A DNA stretch of 64,000 bases from positions 1,366,001 to 1,430,000 of the forward strand of contig NC_079880.1 of NCBI RefSeq assembly GCF_029227915.1. The letters run 5' to 3'. A program made the position numbers and the translations under genes. This DNA comes from Hydractinia symbiolongicarpus. Its lineage: Eukaryota > Cnidaria > Hydrozoa > Anthoathecata > Hydractiniidae. A model generated the notes under the pieces. That model made no database searches. It saw only the letters and a list, made by a program, of their open reading frames with translations, and was not told where the DNA came from. This document shows positions 1-13,600 of this stretch, one piece after another; position 1 is the first letter of the stretch; every line of letters starts with the position of its first letter.

Positions 1-1195
1 TCACTGTTAAAAGCGATGCAACCTAGTAATATCAGATAAATATCGCTAAATACATGTTGGTACGAATATGTGACTCAACCGTTGTAACTCAAACGGATTG
101 ATACTGTTAGAAAGTCAATGAAATGTAGTATTTGAAACTGTCGCTATTTCTTCAGCGCGCGATAACGGCTACGATTGGTCCCACAGTAAAGAATGACTTA
201 TTTACCTAAACTTTTAAATGAAGCGCTGCCACAGCGCCCAGTGTAATCGCTGAGTTCCGGCAATCACGTCAAATCAAGAAGAATGTCATTTCTTGGAGTC
301 CAATTATCTCACTTTTACATTTACAGGGTCACAGTCCATAATCAGTTCAATTAAGTCCCACAGTCAATCGTTTCGCTTTTAAATGCCATACAACTTAGTA
401 ATACCTGAAAAATATCAATAAATACATGTTGGTACGAATATGTGACTCAAGCGTTGTAACTCAAACGGATTGATACTGTTAAAAAGTCAATGAAATGTAG
501 TTTTTGAAACTGTCGGTATTTCTTCAGCTCGCGATAACTGCTAGGATTGGTCCCACAGTACAAAAATGACTTTTTCATCTTAATTCTTAAATGAAGCGCT
601 ACCACAGCGACCAGTGTAGACGCTGAGTTTCGGCAATCATGTCAAATTAAGAACAATGTTATTTCTTGGAGTCCAATTGTCTCCTTTATCACATTTATCA
701 GGTCACAGTCCAAAGTTAGTTCAATTATGTCCCACAGTCAATCGTTTCATTGTTAAAGGCGATGCAACCTAGTAATATCCGAAAAATATCGCTAAATTCA
801 TGTTGGTACGAATATGTGACGCAACCGTTGTAACTCAAACGGACTGACACCGTTAGAAAGTCAATGAAATAAGGTTTTTGAAACTGTCGCTATTTCTTCA
901 GGGCGCGATAACGGCTAGGATTGGTCCCACAGTAAAGAAAGACTTATTAATTTAAATTTTTAAATGAAGTGCTACAACAGCGCCCAGTGTAATCGCTGAG
1001 TTTAGGCAATCATGTCGAATTAAGAAGAATGCTATTTCTTGGAGTCCAATTTTTTCATTTATCACATTTATCAGGTCACAGTCAAAAGTTAGTTCAATTA
1101 AGTCCCACAGTCAATTGTTTCGCTGTTAAAAGCCATACAACCTAGTAATACCTGAAAAATATCAAGAAATACATGTTGGTACGAATATATGACGC
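1..1195 (+). repeat. 7-monomer duplication, copy 1 (offset 2613)
   Basis: This block matches 2614 to about 3810 at a constant offset of 2613 bp, about seven monomers. Shared diagnostics include GTAATATCAGATAAATATCG at the start, CTTTTAAATGCCATACAAC in the second monomer and AATATCCGAAAAATATCG in the third. Part of the second monomer in the other copy carries variants from a different monomer type (ATCTTATTTCTTAAATG near 3190), so the duplication was later patched by exchange or conversion. Confidence 0.75.
747..1119 (+). repeat. Example 373-bp monomer with internal motifs
   Basis: This monomer is used to place landmarks. CCGTT at 825-829 and AACGG at 838-842 form an inverted pair with an 8-nt spacer. 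Three sites fit the animal MYB core YAAC(G/T)G: CAACGG on the minus strand (825-830), TAACGG on the minus strand (850-855) and TAACGG on the plus strand (909-914). The same three positions are kept in most, not all, monomers; for example many left-end monomers have ACTGTT in place of ACCGTT. CACAGT occurs three times per monomer, within CCCACAGTAAA, GTCACAGTCC in most monomers (here GTCACAGTCAA) and CCCACAGTCAA. No match to the full CENP-B box (TTCG-N4-A-N2-CGGG) was seen in the common monomer on either strand. Confidence 0.7.
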
Positions 1196-2613
1196 AACCG
1201 TTGTAACTCAAACGGATTGATACTGTTAAAAAGTCAATGAAATGTAGTTTTTGAAACTGTCGCTATTTCTTCAGCGCGCGATAACGGCTAGGATTGGTCC
1301 CACAGTAAACAATGACTTTTTCATCTTAATTCTTAAATGAAGCGCTACCACAGCGCCAAGTGTAGTCGCTGAGTTTCGGCAATCATGTCAAATTAAGAGC
1401 AATGTTTTTTCTTGGTGTCCAATTGTCTCATTTATCACATTCATCAGGTCACAGTCCAAAGTTAGTTCAATTAAGTCCCACAGTCAATCGTTTCATTGTT
1501 AAAGGCGATGCAACCTAGTAATACCTGAAAAATATCAAGAAATACATGTTGGTACGAATATGTGACTCAAGCGTTGTAACTCAAACGGATTGATACTGTT
1601 AAAAAGTCAATGAAATGTAGTTTTTGAAACTGTTGCTATTTCTTCAGCTCGCGATAACTGCTAGGATTGGTCCCACAGTACAAAAATGACTTTTTCATCT
1701 TATTTCTTAAATGAAGCGCTACCACAGCGACCAGTGTAGTCGCTGAGTTTCGGCAATCATGTCAAATGAAGAACAATGTTATTTCGTGGAGTCCAATTGT
1801 CTCATTTATCACATTCATCAGGTCACAGTCCAAAGTTAGTTCAATTAAGTCCCACAGTCAATCGTTTCATTGTTAAAGGCGATGCAACCTAGTAATATCG
1901 GAAAAATATCGCTAAAAACATGTTGGTACGAATATGTGACCCAACCGTTGTAACTCAAACGGACTGACACCGTTGGAAAGCCAATGAAATGTAGTTTTTG
2001 AAACTGTCGGTATTTCTTCAACACGTGATAACGGCTAGGATTGGTCCCACAGTAAAAAATGACTTTCTTATCTTAATTCTTAAATGAAGCGCTACCACAG
2101 CGCCCAGTATAATCGCTGAGTTTCGGCAATCATGTCAAATTAAGAAGATTGTTTTTTCTTGGAGTCCAATTGTCTCCTATATCACATTTATCAGGTCACA
2201 GTCCAAAGTTAGTTCAATTAAGTCTCACAGTCAATCGTTTCACTTTTATAAGCGATGCAACCTAGTAATATGAGAAAAATTTCGCTAAATACATGTTGGT
2301 ACGAATATGTGACGCAATCGTTGTAACTGAAGCGGATTGATACCGTTCGAAAGTCAATGAAATGTAGTTTTTGAATCTGTCGCTATTTTTTCAGCGCGCG
2401 CTAATGGCTATGATTGGTCCCACAGCAAAAAAATGACTTTTTTATCTTAATTTTTAATTGAAACGCTACCACAGCGCCCAGTGTAATTGCCATATTCCGA
2501 CAATCATGTCAAATTAAGAAGAATACTATCTCTTGGAGTTCAATTTTCTCATTTATCACATTGATCAGGTTAAAATCCAAGGTTGGTTCAATTAAGTCCC
2601 ACAGTCAATCGTT

Positions 2614-3810
2614 TCACTGTTAAAAGCGATGCAACCTAGTAATATCAGATAAATATCGCTAAACACATGTTGGTACGAATATGTGACTCAACCGTTGTAA
2701 CTCAAACGGATTGATACTGTTAGAAAGTCAATGAAATGTAGTTGTTGAAACTGTCGCTATTTCTTCAGCGCGCGATAACGGCTACGATTGGTCCCACAGT
2801 AAAGAATGACTTATTTACCTAAACTTTTAAATAAAGCGCTGCCACAGCGCCCAGTGTAATCGCTGAGTTCCGGCAATCACGTCAAATCAAGAAGAATGTC
2901 ATTTCTTGGAGTCCAATTATCTCACTTTTACATTTACAGGGTCACAGTCCATAATCAGTTCAATTAAGTCCCACAGTCAATCGTTTCGCTTTTAAATGCC
3001 ATACAACTTAGTAATACCTGAAAAATATCAATAAATACATGTTGGTACGAATATGTGACTCAAGCGTTGTAACTCAAACGGATTGATACTGTTAAAAAGT
3101 CAATGAAATGTAGTTTTTGAAACTGTCGCTATTTCTTCAGCTCGCGATAACTGCTAGGATTGGTCCCACAGTACAAAATTGACTTTTTCATCTTATTTCT
3201 TAAATGAAGCGCTACCACAGCGCCCAGTATAATCGCTGAGTTTCGGCAATCATGTCAAATTAAGAAGATTGTTTTTTCTTGGAGTCCAATTGTCTCCTTT
3301 ATCACATTTATCAGGTCACAGTCCAAAGTTAGTTCAATTAAGTCCCACTGTCAATCGTTTCATTGTTAAAGGCGATGCAACCTAGTAATATCCGAAAAAT
3401 ATCGCTAAATTCATGTTGGTACGAATATGTGACGCAACCGTTGTAACTCAAACGGACTGACACCGTTAGAAAGTCAATGAAATAAGGTTTTTGAAACTGT
3501 CGCTATTTCTTCAGGGCGCGATAACGGCTAGGATTGGTCCCACAGTAAAGAAAGACTTATTAATTTAAATTTTTAAATGAAGTGCTACAACAGCGCCCAG
3601 TGTAATCGCTGAGTTTAAGCAATCATGTCAAATTAAGAAGAATGCTATTTCTTGGAGTCCAATTTTTTCATTTATCACATTTATCAGGTCACAGTCAAAA
3701 GTTAGTTCAATTAAGTCCCACAGTCCTATTGTTTCGCTGTTAAAAGCCATACAACCTAGTAATACCTGAAAAATATCAAGAAATACATGTTGGTACGAAT
3801 ATATGACTCA
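2614..3810 (+). repeat. 7-monomer duplication, copy 2 (offset 2613)
   Basis: Counterpart of the first 1.2 kb of the window. Agreement is lost shortly after about 3800, where this copy has GACTCAACCG and ACTGTTGGAAAG while the first has GACGCAACCG and ACTGTTAAAAAG. The copy is close but not identical. For example, AAACACATG here replaces AAATACATG, and TAGTTGTTG replaces TAGTATTTG. Confidence 0.72.
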
Positions 3811-5961
3811 ACCGTTGTAACTCAAACGGATTGATACTGTTGGAAAGTCAATGAAATGTAGTTTGTGAAACTGTCGCTATTTCTTCAGCGCGCGATAACA
3901 GCTAGGATTGGTCCCACAGTAAAGAATGAATTATTTACCTAAACTTTTAAATGAAGCGCTGCCACAGCGCCCAGTGTAATCGCTGAGTTCCGGCAATCAC
4001 GTCAAGTTAAGAAGAATGTTATTTCTTGGAGTCCAATCTTCTCATTTATCACATTTATCAGGTCACAATCCAAAGTTAGTTCAATTAAGTCCCACAGTCA
4101 ATCGTTTCATTGTTAAAAGCGATGCAACCTAGTAATATCAGAAAAATATCGCTAAATTCATGTTGGTACGAATATGTGACGCAACCGTTGTAACTCAAAC
4201 GGACTGAAACCGTTAGAAAGTCAAAGAAATGTAGTTTTTGAAACTGTCGCTATTTCTTCAGGGCGCAATAACGGCTAGGATTGGTCCCACAGCAAAAAAA
4301 TGACTTTCTTATCTTAATTCTTGAATGAAGCGCTACCACAGCGCCCAGTGTAATCGCTGAGTTTCGGCAATCATGTCAAATTAAGAAGAATGTTATTTCT
4401 AAGAGTCCAATTGTCTCACTTTCATATTTATAAGGTCACAGTCCATACTCAGTTCAATTAATTCCACAGTCAATCGTTTCGCTGTTAAAAGTCATACAAC
4501 TTGGTAATACCTGAAAAATATCAAGAAATACATGTTGGTAGGAATATGTGACTCAAGCGTTGTAACTCAAACAGATTGATACTGTTAAAAAGTCAATGAA
4601 ATGTAGTTTTTGAAACTGTTGCTATTTCTTCAGCGCGCGATAACGGCTAGGATCGGTCCCACAGTAAAAAATGACTTTTTCATCTTAATTCTTAAATGAA
4701 GCGCTACCACAGCGCCAAGTGTAGTCGCTGAGTTTCGGCAATCATGTCAAATTAAGAACAATGTTTTTTCTTGGAGTCCAATTGTCTCATTTATCACATT
4801 CATCAGGTCACAGTCCAAAGTTAGTTCAATTAAGTCCCACAGTCAATCGTTTCATTGTTAAAGGCGATACAACCTAGTAATGTCAGATGAATATCGCTAA
4901 ATACATGTTGGTACGAATATGTGACCCAACCGTTGAAACTCAAACGGACTGACATCGTTAGAAAGTCAATGAAATGTATTTTTTGAACTGTCGCTATTTT
5001 TTCAGCGCGCGATAACGGCTAGGATTAGTCCCACAGTAAAAAAATGACTTTTTCATCTTAATTCTTAAATGAAGCGCTACCACAGCGACCAGTGTAATCG
5101 CTGAGTTTCGGCAATCATGTCAATATAAGAACAATGTTATTCCTTGGAGTCCAATTGTCTCATTTATCACATTCATCAGGTCACAGTCCAAAGTTAGTTC
5201 ATTTAAGTCCCACAGTCAATCGTTTCATTGTTAAAGGCGATGCAACCTAGTAATATCAGAAAAATATCGCTAAATTCATGTTGGTACGAATATGTGACGC
5301 AACCGTTGTAACTCAAACGGACTGACACCGTTAGAAAGTCAATAAAATGTAGTTTTTGAAACTGTCGCTATTTCTTCAGGGCGCAATAACGGCTAGGATT
5401 GGTCCCACAGCAAAAAAATGACTTTCTTATCTTAATTCTTAAATGAAGCGCTACCACAGCGCCAAGTGTAGTCGCTGAGTTTCGGCAATCATGTCAAATT
5501 AAGAAGAATGTTTTTTCTTGGAGTCCAATTGTCTCATTTATCACATTCATCAGGTCACAGTCCAAAGTTAGTTCAATTAAGTCCCACAGTCAATCGTTTC
5601 ATTGTTAAAGGCGATGCAACCTAGTAATATCGGAAAAATATCGCTAAAGACATGTTGGTACGAATATGTGACCCAACCGTTGAAACTCAAACGGACTGAC
5701 ACCGTTAGAAAGTCAATGAAATGTAGTTTTTGAAACTGTCGCTATTTCTTCAGCGCGCGATAACGGCTAGGATTGGTCCCTCAGCAAAAAATGAGTTTTT
5801 TATCTTAATTTTGAATTGAAGCGCCACCAAAACGGCCGGTGTAATCGCTGAGTTCCGGCAATCATGTCAAATTAAGAAGAATGTTATTTCTTGAATTCCA
5901 ATTTTCTCATTTATCACATTAATCAGGTCACAGTCTAAAGTTAGTTCAATTAAGTCCCACA

Positions 5962-7100
5962 GTCAATAATTTCACTGTTAAAAGCGATGCAACCTAGTAA
6001 TGTCAGATGAATATCGCTAAATACATGTTGGTACGAATATGTGACCCAACCGTTTAAACTCAAACGGACTGACACCGTTAGAAAGTCAATGAAATGTAGT
6101 TTATGAAACTGTCGCTATTTCTTCAGCGCGAGATAACGGCTAGGATTGGTCCCACGGTAAAATATGACTTTCTTATATTAATTCTTAAATGAAGCGCTAC
6201 CACAGCGCCCAGTGTAATCGCTGAATTTCGGCAATCATGTCAAATTAAGAAGAATGTTTTTTCTTGGAGTCCAATTGTTTCATTTGTCACATTCATCAGG
6301 TCACAGTCCAAAGTTAGTTCAATTAAGTCCCAACGTCAATCGTTTCATTGTTAAAGGCGATGCAACCTAGTAATATCAGAAAAATATCGCTAAATTCATG
6401 TTGGTACGAATATGTGACGCAACCGTTGTAACTCAAACGGACTGACACCGTTAGAAAGTCAATGAAATGTAGTTTTTGAAGCTGTCGCTATTTCTTCAGG
6501 GCGCAATAACGGCTAGGATTGGTCCCACAGCAAAAAAATGACTTTCTTATCTTAATTCTTGAATGAAGCGCTACCACAGCGCCCAGTGTATTCGCTGAGT
6601 TTCGGCAATCATGTCAAATTAAGAAGAATGTTATTTCTAAGAGTCCAATTGTCTCACTTTCATATTTATAAGGTCACAGTCCATACTCAGTTCAATTAAT
6701 TCCCACAGTCAATCGTTTCGCTGTTAAGAGCCATACAACTTAGTAATACCTGAAAAATATCAAGAAATACATGTTGGTAGGAATATGTGACTCAAGCGTT
6801 GTAACTCAAACGGATTGATACTGTTAAAAAGTCAATGAAATGTAGTTTTTGAAACTGTCGCTATTTCTTCAGCGCGCGATAACGGCTAGGATTTGTCCCA
6901 CAGTAAAAAAATGACTTTTTCATCTTAATTCTTAAATGAAGCGCTACCACAGCGCCAAGTGTAGTCGCTGAGTTTCGGCAATCATGTCAAATTAAGAACA
7001 ATGTTTTTTCTTGGAGTCCAATTTTCTCATTTATCACATTCATCAGGTCACAGTCCAAAGTTAGTTCAATTAAGTCCCACAGTCAATCGTTTCATTGTTA
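5962..7100 (+). repeat. 6-monomer-offset duplication, copy 1 (2239 bp)
   Basis: This block of about three monomers repeats at 8201-9339 with offset 2239. Both copies start at the unusual GTCAATAATTTCACTG and share TTTATGAAACTG, GAGATAACGGC, CCACGGTAAAATATGAC, CCCAACGTCAATCG and GGATTTGTCCC. The copies diverge where this one enters GGCAATGCAACCTAGAAATATC and the other reads GGCGATGCAACCTAGTAATATC. Confidence 0.82.
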
Positions 7101-8205
7101 AAGGCAATGCAACCTAGAAATATCAGAAAAATATCGCTAAATTCATGTTGGTACGAATATGTAACGCAACCGTTGTAACTCAAACGGACTGACACCGTGA
7201 GAAAGTCAATGAAATGAAGTTTCTGAAACTGTCGCTATTTCTTCAGGGCGCGATAACGGCTAGGATTGGTCCCACAGTAAAAAATGACTTATTAATTTAA
7301 ATTTTTAAATGAAGCGCTACAACAGCGCTCAGTCTAATTGCTGAGTTTACGCAATCACGTCAAATAAAGAAGAATGCTATTTCTTGGAGTCCAATTTTTT
7401 CATTTATCACATTTATCAGGTCACAGTCAAAAGTTAGTTCAATTAAGTCCCACAGTCAATCGTTTCACTGTTAAAAGCGGTGCAACCTAGTAATATCAGA
7501 TGAATATCGCTAAATACATGTTGGTACGAATATATGACCCAACCGTTGAAACTTAAACGTACTGAAACCGTTAGAAAGTCAGTGAAATGTAGTTTTGGAA
7601 ACTGTCACTAGTTCTTCAGCGCGCGCTAACGGCTAGGATTGGTCCCTCAGCAAAAAATGAGTTTTTTATCTTAATTTTGAATTGAAGCGCTACCACAGCG
7701 GCCGGTGTAATCGCTGAGTTGCGGCAATCATGTCAAATTAAGAAGAATGTTATTTCTTGAATTCCATTTTTCTCATTTATCACATTTATCAGGTCACAGT
7801 CCAAAGTTAGTTCAATTAAGTCCCACAGTCAATCGTTTAATTGTTAAAGGCGATGTAACCTAGGAATATCAGAAAAATATCGCTAAATTCATGTTGGTAC
7901 GAATATGTGACGCAACCGTTGTAACTCCAACGGACTGACACCGTTAGAAAGTCAATGAAATGTAGTTTTTGAAACTGTCGCTATTTCTTCAGCGCGTGAT
8001 AACGGCTAGGATTGGTCCCACAGTAAAAAATGACTTTCTTATCTTAATTTTTAAATGAAGCGCTACCACAGCGCCCAGTGTAATCGCTGAGTTTAGGCAA
8101 TCATGTCAAATTAAGAGGAATGTTTTTTCTTGGAGTCCAATTGTCTCCTTTATCACATTTATCAGGTCAGAGTCCAAAGTTAGTTCAATTAAGTCCTACA
8201 GTCAA
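7095..8205 (+). repeat. Long-range duplicated block, copy 1 (offset 7837)
   Basis: Three monomers that recur at about 14932-16042, 7837 bp or 21 monomers away. Shared diagnostics are GGCAATGCAACCTAGAAATA, ATGTAACGCAACC, ACACCGTGAGAAAG, GAGTTTACGCAATCACGTC, TTTTGGAAACTGTCACTAG and GATGTAACCTAGGAATATC. It is bounded on both sides by the two copies of the 2239-bp duplication, so it behaves as an inserted or retained cassette. Confidence 0.8.
7295..7329 (+). repeat. Paired dyad symmetries inside the satellite monomer
   Basis: Two inverted repeats lie almost side by side. The first is ATTTAAA-TT-TTTAAAT at 7295-7310 (7-bp arms, 2-nt centre). The second is AGCGCT-ACAAC-AGCGCT at 7313-7329 (6-bp arms, 5-nt loop). 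The GC-rich dyad, or its 5-bp core GCGCT-N5-AGCGC, recurs in most monomers of both array segments, with loop variants ACCAC, ACAAC, GCCAC and GCGAC. The AT-rich dyad is restricted to the subfamily with TTAATTTAAATTTTTAAAT. One subfamily (for example near 7686-7700) has AGCGG in the right arm and so loses one pair. Such dyads could extrude as cruciforms; that is inference. Confidence 0.7.
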
Positions 8206-9339
8206 TAATTTCACTGTTAAAAGCGATGCAACCTAGTAATGTCAGATGAATATCGCTAAATACATGTTGGTACGAATATGTGACCCAACCGTTTAAACTC
8301 AAACGGACTGACACCGTTAGAAAGTCAATGAAATGTAGTTTATGAAACTGTCGCTATTTCTTCAGCGCGAGATAACGGCTAGGATTGGTCCCACGGTAAA
8401 ATATGACTTTCTTATATTAATTCTTAAATGAAGCGCTACCACAGCGCCCAGTGTAATCGCTGAATTTCGGCAATCATGTCAAATTAAGAAGAATGTTTTT
8501 TCTTGGAGTCCAATTGTTTCATTTGTCACATTCATCAGGTCACAGTCCAAAGTTAGTTCAATTAAGTCCCAACGTCAATCGTTTCATTGTTAAAGGCGAT
8601 GCAACCTAGTAATATCAGAAAAATATCGCTAAATTCATGTTGGTACGAATATGTGACGCAACCGTTGTAACTCAAACGGACTGACACCGTTAGAAAGTCA
8701 ATGAAATGTAGTTTTTGAAGCTGTCGCTATTTCTTCAGGGCGCAATAACGGCTAGGATTGGTCCCACAGCAAAAAAATGACTTTCTTATCTTAATTCTTG
8801 AATGAAGCGCTACCACAGCGCCCAGTGTATTCGCTGAGTTTCGGCAATCATGTCAAATTAAGAAGAATGTTATTTCTAAGAGTCCAATTGTCTCACTTTC
8901 ATATTTATAAGGTCACAGTCCATACTCAGTTCAATTAATTCCCACAGTCAATCGTTTCGCTGTTAAGAGCCATACAACTTAGTAATACCTGAAAAATATC
9001 AAGAAATACATGTTGGTAGGAATATGTGACTCAAGCGTTGTAACTCAAACGGATTGATACTGTTAAAAAGTCAATGAAATGTAGTTTTTGAAACTGTCGC
9101 TATTTCTTCAGCGCGCGATAACGGCTAGGATTTGTCCCACAGTAAAAAAATGACTTTTTCATCTTAATTCTTAAATGAAGCGCTACCACAGCGCCAAGTG
9201 TAGTCGCTGAGTTTCGGCAATCATGTCAAATTAAGAACAATGTTTTTTCTTGGAGTCCAATTTTCTCATTTATCACATTCATCAGGTCACAGTCCAAAGT
9301 TAGTTCAATTAAGTCCCACAGTCAATCGTTTCATTGTTA
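8201..9339 (+). repeat. 6-monomer-offset duplication, copy 2 (2239 bp)
   Basis: Near-identical to 5962-7100. Lines of sequence from the GTCAATAATTT start through the TTTTCTCATTTATCACATTC segment agree base for base wherever I compared them, which suggests recent duplication. Its right end flows into the 747-bp tandem duplication. Confidence 0.82.
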
Positions 9340-10625
9340 AAGGCGATGCAACCTAGTAATATCGGAAAAGTATCGCTAAATACATGTTGGTACGAATATG
9401 TGACCCAACCGTTAAAACTCAAACGGACTGACACCGTTAGAAAGTCAATGAAATGTAGTTTTTGAAACTGTCGCTATTTCTTCAGGGCGCAATAACGGCT
9501 AGGATTGGTCCCACAGTAAAAAATGACTTATTAATTTAAATTTTTAAATGAAGCGCTACAACAGCGCCAAGTGTAATCGCTGAGTTTAGGCAATCATGTC
9601 AAATTAAGACGAATGCTATTTCTTGGAGTCCAATTTTTTCATTTATCACATTTATCTGGTCACAGTCAAAAGTTAGTTCAATTAAGTCCAACAGACAGTC
9701 AATTCACTGTTAAAAGCGATGCAACCTAGTAATGTCAGATGAATATCGCTAAATACATGTTGGTACGAATAAGTGACCCAACCGTTTAAACTCAAACGGA
9801 CTGACACCGTTAGAAAGTCAAGGAAATGTAGTTTTTGAAACTGTCACTATTTCTTCAGCGCATGATAACGGCTAGGATTTGTCCCACAGTAAAAAAATGA
9901 CTTTTTCATCTTAATTCTTAAATGAAGCGCTACCACAGCGCCAAGTGTAGTCGCTGAGTTTCGGCAATCATGTCAAATTAAGAACAATGTTTTTTCTTGG
10001 AGTCCAATTTTCTCATTTATCACATTCATCAGGTCACAGTCCAAAGTTAGTTCAATTAAGTCCCACAGTCAATCGTTTCATTGTTAAAGGCGATGCAACC
10101 TAGTAATATCGGAAAAGTATCGCTAAATACATGTTGGTACGAATATGTGACCCAACCGTTAAAACTCAAACGGACTGACACCGTTAGAAAGTCAATGAAA
10201 TGTAGTTTTTGAAACTGTCGCTATTTCTTCAGGGCGCAATAACGGCTAGGATTGGTCCCACAGTAAAAAATGACTTATTAATTTAAATTTTTAAATGAAG
10301 CGCTACAACAGCGCCAAGTGTAATCGCTGAGTTTAGGCAATCATGTCAAATTAAGACGAATGCTATTTCTTGGAGTCCAATTTTTTCATTTATCACATTT
10401 ATCTGGTCACAGTCAAAAGTTAGTTCAATTAAGTCCAACAGACAGTCAATTCACTGTTAAAAGCGATGCAACCTAGTAATGTCAGATGAATATCGCTAAA
10501 TACATGTTGGTACGAATAAGTGACCCAACCGTTTAAACTCAAACGGACTGACACCGTTAGAAAGTCAAGGAAATGTAGTTTTTGAAACTGTCACTATTTC
10601 TTCAGCGCATGATAACGGCTAGGAT
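9117..10625 (+). repeat. Tandem duplication of a 2-monomer unit (747 bp)
   Basis: Two adjacent copies with offset 747. Markers recur exactly: GGATTTGTCCC with its TTT at 9131 and 9878; the odd boundary ACAGACAGTCAATTCACTG at 9691 and 10438; GAATAAGTGACCC near 9768 and 10515. The second copy stops matching at about 10626, where GGTCCCACGGTAAAATATG begins. Confidence 0.85.
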
Positions 10626-13600
10626 TGGTCCCACGGTAAAATATGACTTTCTTATCTTAATTCTTAAATGAAGCGCTACCACAGCGCCCAGTGTAATTGC
10701 TGAATTTCGGCAATCATGTCAAATTAAGAAGAATGTTTTTTCTTGGAGTCCAATTGCCTCCTTTATCACATTTATCAGGTCACAGTCCAAAGTTAGTTCA
10801 ATTAAGTCCCAACGTCAATCGTTTCATTGTTAAAGGCGATGCAACCTAGTAATATCGGAAAAATATCGCTAAATACATGTTGGTACGAATATGTGACCCA
10901 ACCGTTGAAACTCAAACGGACTGACACCGTTAGAAAGTCAATGAAATGTAGTTTTTGAAACTGTCGCTATTTCTTCAGCGCGCGATAACGGCTAGGATTG
11001 GTGCCACAAAAAAAAATTACTTTTTCATCTTAATTCTTAAATGAAGCGCTACCACAGCGACCAGTGTAGTCGCTGAGTTTCGGCAATCATGTCATATTAA
11101 GAACAATGTTATTTCTTGGAGTCCAATTGTCTCATTTATCACATTCATCAGGTCACAGTCCAAAGTTAGTTCAATTAAGTCCCACAGTCAATCGTTTCAT
11201 TGTTAAAGGCGATGCAACCTAGTAATATCAGAAAAATATCGCTAAATCCATGTTGGTACGAATATGTGACGCAACCGTTGTAACTCAAACGGACTGACAC
11301 CATTAGAAAGTCAATGAAATGTAGTTTTTGAAGCTGTCGCTATTTCTTCAGGGCGCAATAACGGCTAGGATTGGTCCCACAGCAAAAAAATGACTTTCTT
11401 ATCTTAATTCTTGAATGAAGCGCTACCACAGCGCCCAGTGTATTCGCTGAGTTTCGGCAATCATGTCAAATTAAGAAGAATGTTATTTCTAAGAGTCCAA
11501 TTGTCTCACTTTCATATTTATAAGGTCACAGTCCATACTCAGTTCAATTAATTCCCACAGTCAATCGTTTCGCTGTTAAGAGCCATACAACTTAGTAATA
11601 CCTGAAAAATATCAAGAAATACATGTTGGTAGGAATATGTGACTCAAGCGTTGTAACTCAAACGGATTGATACTGTTAAAAAGTCAATGAAATGTAGTTT
11701 TTGAAACTGTCGCTATTTCTTCAGCGCGCGATAACGGCTAGGATTTGTCCCACAGTAAAAAAATGACTTTTTCATCTTAATTCTTAAATGAAGCGCTACC
11801 ACAGCGCCAAGTGTAGTCGCTGAGTTTCGGCAATCATGTCAAATTAAGAACAATGTTTTTTCTTGGAGTCCAATTTTCTCATTTATCACATTCATCAGGT
11901 CACAGTCCAAAGTTAGTTCAATTAAGTCCCACAGTCAATCGTTTCATTGTTAAAGGCGATGCAACCTAGTAATATCGGAAAAGTATCGCTAAATACATGT
12001 TGGTACGAATATGTGACCCAACCGTTAAAACTCAAACGGACTGACACCGTTAGAAAGTCAATGAAATGTAGTTTTTGAAACTGTCGCTATTTCTTCAGGG
12101 CGCAATAACGGCTAGGATTGGTCCCACAGTAAAAAATGACTTATTAATTTAAATATTTAAATGAAGCGCTACAACAGCGCCAAGTGTAATCGCTGAGTTT
12201 AGGCAATCATGTCAAATTAAGACGAATGCTATTTCTTGGAGTCCAATTTTTTCATTTATCACATTTATCTGGTCACAGTCAAAAGTTAGTTCAATTAAGT
12301 CCAACAGACAGTCAATTCACTGTTAAAAGCGATGCAACCTAGTAATGTCAGATGAATATCGCTAAATACATGTTGGTACGAATAAGTGACCCAACCGTTT
12401 AAACTCAAACGGACTGACACCGTTAGAAAGTCAAGGAAATGTAGTTTTTGAAACTGTCACTATTTCTTCAGCGCATGATAACGGCTAGGATTGGTCCCAC
12501 GGTAAAATATGACTTTCTTATCTTAATTCTTAAATGAAGCGCTACCACAGCGCCCAGTGTAATTGCTGAATTTCGGCAATCATGTCAAATTAAGAAGAAT
12601 GTTTTTTCTTGGAGTCCAATTGCCTCCTTTATCACATTTATCAGGTCACAGTCCAAAGTTAGTTCAATTAAGTCCCAACGTCAATCGTTTCATTGTTAAA
12701 GGCGATGCAACCTAGTAATATCGGAAAAATATCGCTAAATACATGTTGGTACGAATATGTGACCCAACCGTTGAAACTCAAACGGACTGACACCGTTAGA
12801 AAGTCAATGAAATGTAGTTTTTGAAACTGTCGCTATTTCTTCAGCGCGCGATAACGGCTAGGATTGGTGCCACAAAAAAAAATTACTTTTTCATCTTAAT
12901 TCTTAAATGAAGCGCTACCACAGCGACCAGTGTAGTCGCTGAGTTTCGGCAATCATGTCATATTAAGAACAATGTTATTTCTTGGAGTCCAATTGTCTCA
13001 TTTATCACATTCATCAGGTCACAGTCCAAAGTTAGTTCAATTAAGTCCCACAGTCAATCGTTTCATTGTTAAAGGCGATGCAACCTAGTAATATCAGAAA
13101 AATATCGCTAAATCCATGTTGGTACGAATATGTGACGCAACCGTTGTAACTCAAACGGACTGACACCATTAGAAAGTCAATGAAATGTAGTTTTTGAAGC
13201 TGTCGCTATTTCTTCAGGGCGCAATAACGGCTAGGATTGGTCCCACAGCAAAAAAATGACTTTCTTATCTTAATTCTTGAATGAAGCGCTACCACAGCGC
13301 CCAGTGTAATCGCTGAGTTTCGGCAATCATGTCAAATTAAGAAAAATGTTATTTCTAAGAGTCCAATTGACTCACTTTCATATTTATAAGGTCACAGTCC
13401 ATACTCAGTTCAATTAATTCCCACAGTCAATCGTTTCGCTGTTAAGAGCCATACAACTTAGTAATACCTGAAAAATATCAAGAAATACATGTTGGTAGGA
13501 ATATGTGACTTAAGCGTTGTAACTCAAACGGATTGATACTGTTAAAAAGTCAATGAAATGTAGTTTTTGAAACTGTCGCTATTTCTTCAGCGCGCGATAA

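Noticed and set aside
800-850. TGACGCAA in many monomers as a CREB/ATF-type site
   Set aside because: The position varies between TGACGCAA, TGACCCAA and TGACTCAA among monomers without preference, so there is no sign that the site is maintained.
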